The notes under the pieces are model-generated. The model ran no database searches and had not been told where the DNA came from. It saw nothing but the letters and a program-made list of their open reading frames with translations. Shown here in pieces: positions 48,501 through 61,200 of a stretch of DNA of 64,000 nt (position 1 is its first letter; each line of letters begins with the position of its first letter). The DNA comes from Amblyomma americanum (Eukaryota; Arthropoda; Arachnida; Ixodida; Ixodidae): NCBI RefSeq assembly GCF_052857255.1, contig NC_135497.1, positions 181,259,478 through 181,323,477 on the forward strand. The letters are read 5' to 3'. Both the position numbers and the translations under genes were made by a program.

Positions 48501-51500
48501 TGAGTTGGCACGCTTGAAACTATATTTCATAGCTTCTCTGTGGCATCGTTCAGCAGTTGTAGTAGACGTGAGGTTGCAGTTTCCGGTCCTCGTTCCACTG
48601 CGTTTGCTGCAAGCAACGAACTAGGAAGGCAAAAAATTCATCTCAGTGGCAGTTGGCTTCATGTACACCGGCGGACAGGTAGCTGCAGTGACTGGAGAAG
48701 AAACCTTCCACACCTATGCAAATTTGGTCATTGCCTGGTCACTGCGCTGTTACGGGTGCATTGGCCAGCCGCCTGCGCAGTGTGTGCAAACGGCGAGTGT
48801 CCACAGGCCCGGCCCAGTCGCTGGCCCGCCATTCACGGGAGTTTGCAGGGCGCGGCGGCCGTGCTCCGGGTCGCGCGCCGCCATGTGGCGCATGTGACGG
48901 CGGGTCGAAGGCGACGCAAGGTCGCCAGCCGTGGCGCTCTTCCATCTTGGTCGCGGGGGCTTTGGCCGGCTCGCCTTCGTCGACCCCTCTCGCGCCCGGC
49001 CTCGCTGGCCGCTCGCTGTCGCTCAGCTCGCGTGAGCACGCGACAGCGCGCATACTAATCAGCCGGCCCGCTGCTGCCGTGCGCGCCTTGCCGGCGTCCT
49101 GCCTGTTTGCTGCGAGGTCAGCTGCGCACGCCTGCGCAGGTGATTTCTTTAGCTTCTCGTTTCCCCTTCGGGTAAGCATTTCTTTAACTTTGATGTGCTC
49201 CTTTCTGCAACCTTACAGGGTAAGGCGCCTACCAGGAGCCGGAATGCGCCGGACATCCGGCTGGTTTACTCGGCTTCAGTCCCATCAGGACACCCACCGG
49301 CACCTGACATTTTCCCTGCTATATGGTCGGCCGTCCGAAGAATAGTTGGAGCCAGCGGTGAATAATTGTCCTCGGAGAAGCGCACGGATCGGCTCATTAT
49401 GCATGCGAGCTAAGGGAGGGAGAGAGTGAACAAAAGCATGTGCGACGGAATGCGTTTGCTCCGCATGGATTACGCCGCGGTTCACTGATTCCGCGCTGAT
49501 TGAGCGGCGCGCCAGCGAAGCGCGCTGCTCTTGTGGCTTGCGTGTCGTTCGGGCGTATCTTCTTGGTCGGAACGTCGTCAGTTCGGCGGGGCGCCTCGGA
49601 GACAGTGCTTGAAAAGGCGGCCCCGCTGAAAGGAAACTGTTTCGCCGAGCGACTGAGTCGCGCCGTGAACCGCCGCCGTGTCTCGGTGGCTGGCGTCGCG
49701 ATAGCCTGGCGCGCGCGCTCCCTATGGCCATCTCGCGTCGCGGCAGGCCGCGTCCCTTTTTATAGGGCTGCCCTGAATTCCCGCCTCGTCCGCATTTAGA
49801 GCGGCCACTGGGATCTCGCCGGCGCTGCGCCTCCGCTCCGTGCTGCAGCAGCGCCGGGGACGTCGGGCTGATTTCCGGCTCGGCGCTGGCGCCCGGGTGC
49901 ATAGCCTTGGTCTCTGTGGCGCGACACTCTTTTTCTCTTCATGGTCGTGGTTCGACCACGAAGACAATTTTTTTCGTTTTTTTTTTTTAGATTTCCGCGA
50001 ATAAATAGTTTCAGTCGCAGCCTACATGGCCGAAAATTAGGCCCACGGAAATAAAAATACGCGTGGACTCTGCTTTCGCCGATCGCTACGTGTGCACTCC
50101 GCCCATGGCAGAGCGGCAAGCTGCCACGCGGCAGGCTGAAAGGCACTCCACGCGTTGCCTGACTCCTCCTCTTATCGGAGGTGAGTTCAGAAAAAAAGAA
50201 AAAGTGGGACCCTGGACGTTTAATTCGATTTAATAGGGAAATCGGCCGCACAGGACAATTATTCGAAGTTTCTGAAAATGCTTGGAAGCGTATACAGATC
50301 GAGTTTCCACGGTAAAAAGACGAGCTCAGAATCCCCTTTAATACTGCGGCCTGGCGGTGGAGGGGATTCGAGTCAGCGCCTGTACTGACCGTGGCGTCGC
50401 CGTTCTAGACGGGATATGGATTGCCATGGAAATGGCACTGACCGCAGTCCAGGTTAGTTAGCGGGGTAGTAGAAGTAGTGCGAGGTTCCAGCTCAGAATA
50501 CTACGAAAAGGCGTTTTAGGGATATGTCGGATCGAACCGGAGAGAAAGAGGCGTAGAATAGGTAGGGAAAAACGGCGCCGTGCGCGCTGCGTGGCGGAGT
50601 GTTTCTTGCTTCCTGTAGGCGCAGTTCGAAGGAAGACTGAGGAGAGAGAATTCGAGCCTGGGCAAATGGCCAAAGTTGCCTACTGAGCGCTTTGCGCAAA
50701 AAATTTCTATGCCACACTGCTCGTAAGCTTTCTCGCAGTCTCCTTGAGAGGTTTCTCTTGGTCGACAGGGAGCGTTCGGGGCCCCTTTAAATGCAGCGCA
50801 TGTTCAAACGCATTGAATCCTGAAGCACGTGGCTTCCAGCAAACCAGGTGCGACAATGTAGCATACTTGCTTCTGCGTCCTGTTTACTTGTTTACTATGT
50901 ATGAACAGAAGCACAGTTTGTGAGTCAGTGAGCGGGAAAATGGGTTGGTGGAGAACGGGAGGTGTTACGCTTCTATACGTCGTCCTCACTAATGGCGAGC
51001 CCGCAGGCCAGCTTTCACTGCGAAATTCCACAGCAGGAGAAGTTGTCTCTCGCGCGCTGCCATACGTGCTGGTTTATCAAGTTGGTAGCCGCCCCCTCAC
51101 CTTTTTATTAGGGGTTTATGCGTAACCGTAGGTGCTGGCAGTCGTGAGGCTGGTTACCGGTGCTGCTCCTAACAACCGTTGCATTTGCGGACCGTCCTTT
51201 TTTATTTTATTTTTTTTAACTTCCGCAGTCACTTCGCGGCGGCTCGTCAGCGGACGCTGAACCTCAAGGGTGATGCCAGCCGTCACTTCCAGTGGCGACA
51301 AGGCTGCGTGCGTCGATGTTGGCCGACCTTCGATCGCCGCATGGGAGCGATTGTCCCTCGCGTCTGTTTTGTGCGCGACTCTCCGGCGCGCGGGCATATC
51401 GTTTCCTTGCGCTTGGCGCTGGCCTGGCGGCAGCGTGCACCTCTGCATTCGGCACGAGGCCGCGCCGAAATAGTGGGGAGAAAGGCACGCGGCAGGGGCC

Positions 51501-52314
51501 TTGTGGTTCGGACAAAAGCGTCTGATCTCGAGAGAAGAGCGACGTCTCTGCAAATACGTACGATGACCAGCCATACGAACGCTGCCTGTGTCGGCTGATG
51601 TCCCGTGAATGCCTCTGCGAGTGAGAGGAGTGCCGCGTTTCCGTCCCTGTAGGACGCGGGCAACTGCATTCCCGGTGCTTTGGCCGCAGTTTTCCGAGAA
51701 CTCCGTCGTACAATCGTGTTTGATGCGACGCTCGCGGCAACTCGTCAGCGCATGCTGCGTTGTCACTCTCCTCGTGCTATCCATCGTCCCTGCGCGCACT
51801 TTGCCCCACGTTGTGCAAGCCCTTTGACGGCGAGCGATTCACGCTCGTTCCGCGTCGCGTTTCTAGCGGCACTATTGATCCGTTATCGGCGCGTACGCTC
51901 TGCCGATTACCAGCGGTCTGTGTACTAAACGGAGCTGCTGTCTGTCCGGACGGCCGCGCGTCGGACCCTCCTGTGTGGCGGAGGAGTCTCGGGCAAGTCC
52001 CGTACGGCGCGCGCTTGTTATGCACGCCGCAGCCCCGCGGTGCCACGCGGAACCTTGACGAGCGGCCGAGTGCACGCCGGATCGCACGCAGGCCTTGGTG
52101 AAGGGAAGGGCGCCGCGCTCCGGGGCCCATTGTTGTCGTCGCTGGCGCGAGACAGATCGCGGCCACGTCGGACTGCGCTGCTCGTGCAGCGTCAGCACGC
52201 GTTGTTGTGCTCGCCACTCCGGGGGCGGGCCGGCCGTCCCAGAGTTCTCGCCAGCCTGGCGCAAGAGCCGTCACGTCATCGCCGCCTCTTAATTCGACGC
52301 CCGCGTTTTGGCTG

Positions 52315-52330
52315 CCCCCCCCCCCCCCCC
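52315..52330. repeat. Poly-C tract (16)
   Basis: A run of 16 C followed by CTTC-rich sequence. Confidence 0.9.
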
Positions 52331-52455
52331 TCTTCCCCCCGTCCCTATTTGGCCCGCGGTGCTCGTGAGGGCGGATTAGCGGCGCGGACGGATCCCGCAG
52401 GTTGCTCGCGGCGCGCACGCCTCGCGGTGAGAACACGCCGCCGTGAATGATTGTG

Positions 52456-52481
52456 CCCCCCCCCCCCCCCCCCCCCCCCCC
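52456..52481. repeat. Poly-C tract (26)
   Basis: A 26-C run, 125 bp after another C tract; the pair lies in a CpG-rich block. Confidence 0.9.
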
Positions 52482-54979
52482 TCCCGCAGCCGCCTGCTCT
52501 TCTTTTGCCGCGGCTTTCCTCACCTCGCGCTCTTTCTTTTTCACCGCCTCGGCTCGCTCTCTGTGTTTTGCGCCGCCGGCGAAGCAGCCTGCGTTGTTTT
52601 TTGCCCTCGCGGCTGCTTCTGCGCGGAATCGCGATGCGAGCTTGTCTCCCGCGCGTTATTGTCTTGGCCTACCGGTGGAGAAGTCGGGGGTGTAACGCGG
52701 CGGTTTCTGGTGGGTTCCGCCTTAGCCCGATGTGGGGGAGCTCGCTTGTTTGCAAATCACGCACGTTCGGACAGCCGCCCTTTGTTCTGCCACGGTGTTC
52801 TCGCCAGCGAGGGCTGTTGAGGGAGTGAAGGCTTATCTCGCAGCCTGTCCAGCAATGTTTCAGGCTCGGCGTGTGATACGGAGGGTTGTCATTTGCGCCA
52901 GATTTCGAGAGCTGGCAGAGGGGGGGAGCGCGGATCGCAATAACACTGCACAATAAGTACTCCAGATTTAGAGAATGATGCGAGAGGACACATTTGTGCT
53001 GTGATACAGCTGTGCTCCATGGTAGGCACGATATCAGCTGGCGCGCTGAAGTGGAACTCGTCGTCTACTGAAAAACTCAGCGGCGATCACTAAAAATCTT
53101 TCTTGGCGTCCCATACACTCGCCATTTGAAAGTGCTTGAGGGGAACAGAAACTCTGGGAAAAATCAGTAGAGCAGACGAGAAAACAGGAGAGGTGTCTTG
53201 ACGGGAGCCTTCTTTCTTCTCACCGCTTTAAATATCTGTGGTGAATGATAGCTAACGCTTGCGTGCTTAAAGCGTTTGAAGAGCGCCGTGGTATATAGTA
53301 AGGCCTCGGAACCGGCGAGTTGTAGCTGAGTGCGAAGCGTGGAATTGTCAAAGAATGGAACTCTGTGGCAGCGCAACGCCGAAATAGCAGCATTTATTTC
53401 ACAAAGGGTTCACAGGAAAGCGGCGAAAGTGCTGACGTTGCTGAGAATTTACAGCAGAAAGCGTGCGCACGGTAACCGCGATTCTGCAACGATCCGTTAA
53501 ATTGCAGGACGTAGCTGTGCAGTCGGCAGCAAAATTTTCCGGGATGCGGGTGTGCAGGGGGAAAAAAATAATTCGGCGCCGTCAGGCTAATCAGTCTCCT
53601 AAAATGCCTGCAGGTATGCGGGCATGTGCATGTTCCACCCGCTGGCATCAACGTCAGGTGTCCAGGTCGCGAGACAGCGCTACAATAAATTTCTTTTTGC
53701 TCAGACTGTATCGCTGCAGAAGTGCAGGCGCGAGTCAGCGACGATAATTCTTTTCCTCCGCGTGGGAACGATCGGACATCTAAACGCGTGTGAAACGCTT
53801 GCCACGGAGTGACGAGGCACGATGGGAGCCGAGTAGAGGGGAGGACGTAGCCCATAGAAGTGAGCATTATCGCGTGTCCCTCGTCGTATCGGCACGATTC
53901 TCGCAATGGCTTATGCAAACATGCCGCCGCTCGCGGGGAGTCACACCGCCGCCCGTTGTTGTGTCTCGCTGGGCCCGGTGAACGGCGCCAGCGCCGACCA
54001 CAACGACGTGGCCGCTTTGAATGGAGCGCGTATGTAAACTGCCCCCATTACCGCCGCTCTCAGTTCCGGTCGTTTGGCGCGGCTTTGTCGCCGGCGCTCC
54101 AGCGCGGTCGGTCAGCTTTTTCTCTTGGCGCAACGCGGCGCGTTTCCGAGCCTTCTTGATTTTTTGTCTCTCTGGGGAGGTCGGGAAATGGAGCGCTTTG
54201 TCCGCGGTGTGCGTGTCTTGTTTGGGGGCGATTTCTCTTTCATCTTGCAGAAGTTTTCTCCTGGTCTGAGGGTATTAAATTGTCCGCCCATTTGAATGAT
54301 CACGGCACTGACTCGAGGAGGCCTATTGTTTGCAGCCTGTATACAGTGAATCACATTCTCTTTTTAATTATCACTGTGGAGGTCACGTGCGCGGCATGAG
54401 TTCGAACAGCCGAGCATGTGATTTACACAGCGGCAGTGCCACTTGCTTCAGGACACACTGTCCCTCTGAAAAGAGCTCATATGCGTTGTTATCAGAACGT
54501 TACCTATAGAACGTTCGGACTGCAATGGAGTTCCCGCTAAAAGTGCATCATTTTCGCGGTCAGTAGGCGCCCGATGAGCCCTTGGATAAAAGCCGCGTAA
54601 CGGACGAGGCCTCCCAATTAGCTTGTTTGCCGACGGCGACGATTGTCCCCAGCCATGCAGCTTCGTCGCCGCTTTTGGCCAGCGAGATTGCGCCCTGTAG
54701 TGTGTCGAGCGTAGAACTTCCTGCGTGGTCGGACGGGAGGCTCTATCGCTTCGCTGACGGGGGTTGCAGGTATCGGCACAAGCACACAACGTTGCCCTTT
54801 TGTTTTCATTTCCAGCTGGCCTTGCATAGTTTTGCTTTCTCTTGGTTTCGCTGCTTCTCAGCTGTTGGCTGCCGCAAAGCAGCGCTGCTACGCGCATCCC
54901 GCTGCTCGACTATCGAGGGCCGCAGCGCGGAAGAAAGAAAAGAAGGCAGGAAAAAGAGCGTCGGCACGACGAGGCAGCG

Positions 54980-54983
<4 letters not shown>

Positions 54984-55015
<32 letters not shown>
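54984..55015. repeat. Poly-G tract (32)
   Basis: The longest homopolymer of the window. Its exact length is unlikely to be reliable in an assembly. Confidence 0.9.
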
Positions 55016-55016
<1 letters not shown>

Positions 55017-56814
55017 GTCGTCGCCGCAGCCCTTCCTGGAGTCGCCTCGTGGAAGATTGTCACGCAACAGCTGGAGCCCCGCGCGGCCCAAGCAAACACG
55101 ACTAACAGGAAGCGCGGCAGGCGTCCTTTGTCGCCCGAGGCGGCGTTCGAACCCGAGGAGGCGACCCTGTCGCCGCCGATGAGCGCGTGGCCCGGAATGC
55201 CCGCCGCCACCGGCGCTGCGGCTAAATGCGGAAGCTCAGCGCTCGGGAAGACGCGCCGCCTCCGAAAGCCTTTGCGGGGCAGCGCGCTAAAAGCGACGCC
55301 CGCGCCTACTCCGCGGATAAGTGCGGCCGAATCCCGTGCCTGGTCGTGCACGTTGCTCCGATGTCGCACTTGCCTGCTTAACCTGCGTGCTGCGCTGGAG
55401 TTGCGAGGGGCTGTGGAGTTCGGCGAGCCCCCGCACACCGCCACGTGTACTCGCGACCGCGTGCTCGCGTTTCGACGGTAGCCGCTGGTGTGAAGCGCAC
55501 CAGGCGCCATATTCATTAGGGTCGTGAAATGCGCGTTCCAGCGCCCAGCGGCGACCAGTTTGATCGTTTCGCCAACCGGGGCGTGGCGGAGCTCAAGGTG
55601 TTCGCCACGAACGGGTACACGGCGCCTTATTTACATGCGCACGTTTTGCCGTACGAGCGAGGGCTCGGAGCCTTTCGTTGCTTACGCCAGCTGGCACCAG
55701 CCGAGGTCGAATCACAAGCGCGTCACTGTAGTCGCGCTTTGAGAGTATACGACAGCGGCACCGCGGTGCTTCGCGGCCGAAAGGAGTCAGAGGCAGCGAC
55801 CTCCGAAACTGCATTGGCAGTGTGGAGGATGATACCGTTCCGACGTCATCCTGTAGGCGCAGGGACCGCCCGTCACAGGCGGGATGAAGGCCAGCGGGTG
55901 CGGGAAGCGGTGGCGTCGCGACTTTTCCCGACTGCCATTCATTATGTGCACGCACCGCAGGTGGGTGAACAAGAGTGAGCGGGATTTCGCCCCTGGCGAT
56001 TTGGTGCCGATGAGGTTGCCGGGGTTCGTTAGCGTTCGCTGCGATCAGCAGCACCCACCCGCCTTACGACGCTGGTACAACACTCCTCGCTTCGACATGA
56101 CTCTGCCTCATATGAAATGACGTCGCTATACGTGGCTCGTGAAGAAGTCTGCTACCCGTCCTTGCATGCCCCAAATAGAAAAGCGGAGGCAAAGGAAAGT
56201 GGTTGTTAGATTTGTGCCTCTCTCCTCTTCTTCCGCGGACTCGTTTAGGTGTCGTCCTATGTAGAAAGAAGATTTGCAGATCCTGGCGGCCTTTTTCCTG
56301 GACTCCGAAGCGAAGAACACCGCCGATCGCCCGCTTCACAAACAAGGAAGCGTACAACTGAACACCGAGTGTCTGCGGCGTGGTGCTTGCTTACTGGTTT
56401 CCGGCGTTTTCATGCGCGCTTGTTATCTTCATCATTTTGCTCAGAGCACAACAAGAACTCCTTGCTGCAATGTTATCTTCTCTGACCAGGAAGCTGGATA
56501 TGGTGTGCATGTTCCACATCGTGCTGCGTGGTGCAGCGAAAGTGGCGGCCTTGGGACTCGGGCAGCCCTGAGCTTGTTCGTACAAGGACCGCCAACAAAC
56601 GCTTTCATGGGAAGCATCTTTGCGAAAAGACCGCCCCCCTGTTGCACATGCACATAATAGCATAATAGTCTCGATCGTGTGGACTAGAGTACCGCGCTAG
56701 CAATTTAATAAGCGAGTGTATATCAGTACATTTTTGCACTCATCACGCAATCTTTACGAGGCATCTATCACAGCAGTGCGCATCCGTTAGAGCGCAATAT
56801 TGCATTTATCCTCT

Positions 56815-56829
56815 CCCCCCCCCCCCCCC
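56815..56829. repeat. Poly-C tract (15)
   Basis: A run of 15 C in AT-rich surroundings. Confidence 0.9.
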
Positions 56830-57644
56830 TCAACTCGTGCCGTTTGTTGTTTTTTTTCTTCATAGTGTGAAAGTTTCTAAAGTTCCCTTCCCTGCGGACT
56901 TTTGCGTAACAATACCCTTCGTCATGTAATATATCTCTTGATATCTCGGGTGCATTCCCCGAGCGCACTGTGCACTGGACTCTTGTACTGAACAGCACCC
57001 CGACGCGTGTGTCTTGAGCAAGCGCCTTTCCTTTTCAATGAGTGATAGAGACGCAACACATCGCGTGCGTGCGCGAGCGGGCTCGAGATGTTTTAATAAG
57101 CGTGCGGCGGCTATCAGTGAAGGCGTAAAGTTGCGCAGTGTCGAGCGACGTCCGTGGCCCGTCTGACCGCCACTGTACAGTCGCTCGAACCGCGTGACAG
57201 CCCCATCTCGCGGTTTTTGTCCAAGTCCGCGCGATAACTTGAGCGTCAACCGCGCTTCCGTGCTACGCGCCGCGCGCGCTCGTTGTGCAAGGATTGTGAG
57301 CGATAAATCTGGGCCAGCGTAACTCGTGCATGCTCTGGGAATGATCAGGCGCGGCGGACGACAGCGCGCCGGTCCGGGACCGAATTCCTCGCCGGGAGAA
57401 TCTGCTCTTCTTCCCCGGCGCTTGTCGTCCCACGGCGCGCATAATCGAGGCTATTCTTCGGCGCGAATTACGTCAACCGCACGCAAGCCCCGCCGGGTAT
57501 GTTGTGCCCGGGCTGCTCGCGTGCTGCGTGCGTGGCCCCCGCGACCGATTTCACCCGCTGGCCGCAACGCGTGGAGCCGCACCGCGCGTGCGGTTGAGCG
57601 AAACCAAATGGCCGGACGCTTCCTGTCTTTGTTTGCCCAGCGCT

Positions 57645-57647
57645 GGT

Positions 57648-57678
<31 letters not shown>
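57645..57678. repeat. (TG)n followed by poly-G (17)
   Basis: A short TG microsatellite passes into a run of 17 G, then TG. Confidence 0.9.
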
Positions 57679-58123
57679 TGCATTTCGGCACGAGCACGCT
57701 TTGACGCGGGGGGTCCAGCGAGCACCAGGACCTTGGAGCGACCTTGGGGCCCAGGCTCAGCCGAGAGCGCTTCTCGTCGCAGGGTGCTTTGGACACGGGC
57801 CAGTTGCCGCGGTGACCCGCTCGCAGCATCTGAGCAAGCCGCGTGCGGCGCGTGTATTATCGTTCGCGCCTCGAGACCCACAGTGCACCTCGTGAGATAG
57901 CACTGCGTCGTTGGCTTTTGACATTCCGTTGCACTCGCAGAATGCTTCGGTTCGCCCTCGTGAGTACGGCAAGACGCTGCAGCTTCCAGGTGGCCGTCGT
58001 GCATGGTTTGCTTGCGTTCGCGTGCACACCGAGCTGCTGGGGGATGGTCGCTGCCAGGCAGCCTGCGCTTTGTTTCGTGCTGCCATGTAGGCTGGACGCT
58101 TGGTGCTTTGAGTGACCAAAACA

Positions 58124-58223
58124 NNNNNNNNNNNNNNNNNNNNNNNNNNNNNNNNNNNNNNNNNNNNNNNNNNNNNNNNNNNNNNNNNNNNNNNNNNNNN
58201 NNNNNNNNNNNNNNNNNNNNNNN
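58124..58223. other. Assembly gap (100 N)
   Basis: Exactly 100 N, a customary placeholder for a gap of unknown size. The satellite array begins immediately after it, so the array may extend into the gap and its copy number is a minimum. The link between FHOD intron 2 and the array depends on scaffolding. Confidence 0.98.
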
Positions 58224-61200
58224 AGTGTATCAAAGAGTAATAATTTGATGTGTATGCGGCATGAGTATGAGATATACTCATTTCATTATTCGTGCTCCAC
58301 TACGGAGTCAGATCCGCCGTGGTGGCTCAGTGGTTATGGCGCTCGGCTGCTGATCCGAAAGGCGCGGGTTCGATCCCGCAGGCGACCCGATTCGCGCCGC
58401 AGTGCCGTGTATAAGAAAGGGTATCAAGGAGTAATAATTTGATGTGTATGCGGCATGAGTATGAGATATACTCATTTCATTATTCGTGCACCACTACAGA
58501 GTCAGATCCGCCGTGGTGGCTCAGTGGTTATGGCGCTCGGCTGCTGATCCGAAAGGCGCGGGTTCGATCCCGCAGGCGACCCGATTCGCGCCGCAGTGCC
58601 GTGTATAAGAAAGGGTATCAAGGAGTAATAATTTGATGTGTATGCGGCATGAGTATGAGATGTACACATTTCATTATTCGTGCTCCACTACGGAGTCAGA
58701 TCCGCCGTGGTGGCTCAGTGGTTATGGCGCTCGGCTGCTGACCCGAAAGGCGCGGGTTCGATCCCGCAGGCGACCCGATTCGCGCCGCAGTGCCGTGTAT
58801 AAGGAAGGGTATCAAGGAGTAATAATTTGATGTGTATGCGGCATGAGTATGAGATATACTCTTTTCATTATTCGTGCTCCACTACGGAGTCAGATCCGCC
58901 GTGGAGGCTCAGTGGTTATGGCGCTCGGCTGCTGATCCGAAAGGCGCGGGTTCGATCCCGCAGGCGACCCGATTCGCGCCGCAGTGCCGTGTATAAGAAA
59001 GGGTATCAAGGAGTAATAATTTGATGTGTATGCGGCATGAGTATGAGATGTACTCATTTCATTTTTCGTGCTCCACTACGGAGTCAGATCCGCCGTGGTG
59101 GCTCAGTGGTTATGGCGCTCGGCTGCTGATCCGAAAGGCGCGGGATCGATCCCGCAGGCGACCCGATTCGCGCCGCAGTGCCGTGTATAAGAAAGTGTAT
59201 CAAAGAGTAATAATTTGATGTGTATGCGGCATGAGTATGAGATATACTCATTTCATTATTCGTGCTCCACTACGGAGTCAGATCCGCCGTGGTGGCTCAG
59301 TGGTTATGGCGCTCGGCTGCTGATCCGAAAGGCGCGGGTTCGATCCCGCAGGCGACCCGATTCGCGCCGCAGTGCCGTGTATAAGAAAGGGTATCAAGGA
59401 GTAATAATTTGATGTGTATGCGGCATGAGTATGAGATATACTCATTTCATTATTCGTGCACCACTACAGAGTCAGATCCGCCGTGGTGGCTCAGTGGTTA
59501 TGGCGCTCGGCTGCTGATCCGAAAGGCGCGGGTTCGATCCCGCAGGCGACCCGATTCGCGCCGCAGTGCCGTGTATAAGAAAGTGTATCAAAGAGTAATA
59601 ATTTGATGTGTATGCGGCATGAGTATGAGATATACTCATTTCATTATTCGTGCTCCACTACGGAGTCAGATCCGCCGTGGTGGCTCAGTGGTTATGGCGC
59701 TCGGCTGCTGATCCGAAAGGCGCGGGATCGATCCCGCAGGCAACCCGATTCGCGCCGCAGTGCCGTGTATAAGAAAGGGTATCAAGGAGTAATAATTTGA
59801 TGTGTATGCGGCATGAGTATGAGATATACTCTTTTCAATATTCGTGCTCCACTACGGAGTCAGATCCGCCGTGGTGGCTCAGTGGTTATGGCGCTCGGCT
59901 GCTGATCCGAAAGGCGCGGGTTCGATCCCGCAGGCGACCCGATTCGCGCCGCAGTGCCGTGTATAAGAAAGGGTATCAAGGAGTAATAATTTGATGTGTA
60001 TGCGGCATGAGTATGAGATATACTCTTTTCAATATTCGTGCTCCACTACGGAGTCAGATCCGCCGTGGTGGCTCAGTGGTTATGGCGCTCGGCTGCTGAT
60101 CCGAAAGGCGCGGGTTCGATCCCGCAGGCGACCCGATTCGCGCCGCAGTGCCGTGTATAAGAAAGTGTATCAAAGAGTAATAATTTGATGTGTATGCGGC
60201 ATGAGTATGAGATATACTCATTTCATTATTCGTGCTCCACTACGGAGTCAGATCCGCCGTGGTGGCTCAGTGGTTATGGCGCTCGGCTGCTGATCCGAAA
60301 GGCGCGGGTTCGATCCCGCAGGCGACCCGATTCGCGCCGCAGTGCCGTGTATAAGAAAGGGTATCAAGGAGTAATAATTTGATGTGTATGCGGCATGAGT
60401 ATGAGATGTACTCATTTCATTATTCGTGCTCCACTACGCAGTCAGATCCGCCGTGGTGGCTCAGTGGTTATGGCGCTCGGCTGCTCATCCGAAAGGCGCG
60501 GGTTCGATCCCGCAGGCGTCCCGATTCACGCCGCAGTGCCGTGTATAAGAAAGGGTATCAAGGAGTAATAATTTGATGTGTATGCGGCATGAGTATGAGA
60601 TATACTCTTTTCATTATTCGTGCTCCACTACGGAGTCAGATCCGCCGTGGTGGCTCAGTGGTTATGGCGCTCGGCTGCTGATCCGAAAGGCGCGGGTTCG
60701 ATCCCGTAGGCGACCCGATTCGCGCCGCAGTGCCGTGTATAAGAAAGGGTATCAAGGAGTAATAATTTGATGTGTATGCGGCATGAGTATGAGATATACT
60801 CTTTTCATTATTCGTGCTCCACTACGGAGTCAGATCCGCCGTGGTGGCTCAGTGGTTATGGCGCTCGGCTGCTGATCCGAAAGGCGCGGGTTCGATCCCG
60901 CAGGCGACCCGATTCGCGCCGCAGTGCCGTGTATAAGAAAGGGTATCAAGGAGTAATAATTTGATGTGTATGCGGCATGAGTATGAGATGTACTCATTTC
61001 ATTATTCGTGCTCCACTACGGAGTCAGATCCGCCGTGGTGGCTCAGTGGTTATGGCGCTCGGCTGCTGATCCGAAAGGCGCGGGTTCGATCCCGCAGGCG
61101 ACCCGATTCGCGCCGCAGTGCCGTGTATAAGAAAGGGTATCAAGGAGTAATAATTTGATGTGTATGCGGCATGAGTATGAGATGTACTCATTTCATTATT

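Larger units (their letters stand above)
39882..58123 (+). other. Fhod: FHOD intron 2, 5' part
   Basis: No further FHOD exon is recognised up to the assembly gap. The DNA is largely CpG-rich, with AT-rich stretches at about 40440-41000, 42090-42260, 47380-47760 and 53000-53400. It contains a (TA)n microsatellite, several long G or C homopolymers, a LINE-tail-like repeat near 48.3 kb and a 13-bp inverted repeat at 47200. A degenerate sequence at about 45085-45165 may be an old copy of the SINE body seen at 7.1-7.4 kb. Numerous ORFs on both strands are byproducts of high GC content. Confidence 0.6.

Noticed and set aside
55529..55978. 149-codon plus-strand ORF
   Set aside because: It lies in GC-rich DNA with similar ORFs in other frames and on the other strand. 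No domain was recognised.
58315..58400. Functional tRNA gene cluster
   Set aside because: A and B boxes are present but the 3' acceptor strand does not pair with the 5' end, so these are tRNA-derived SINE heads.
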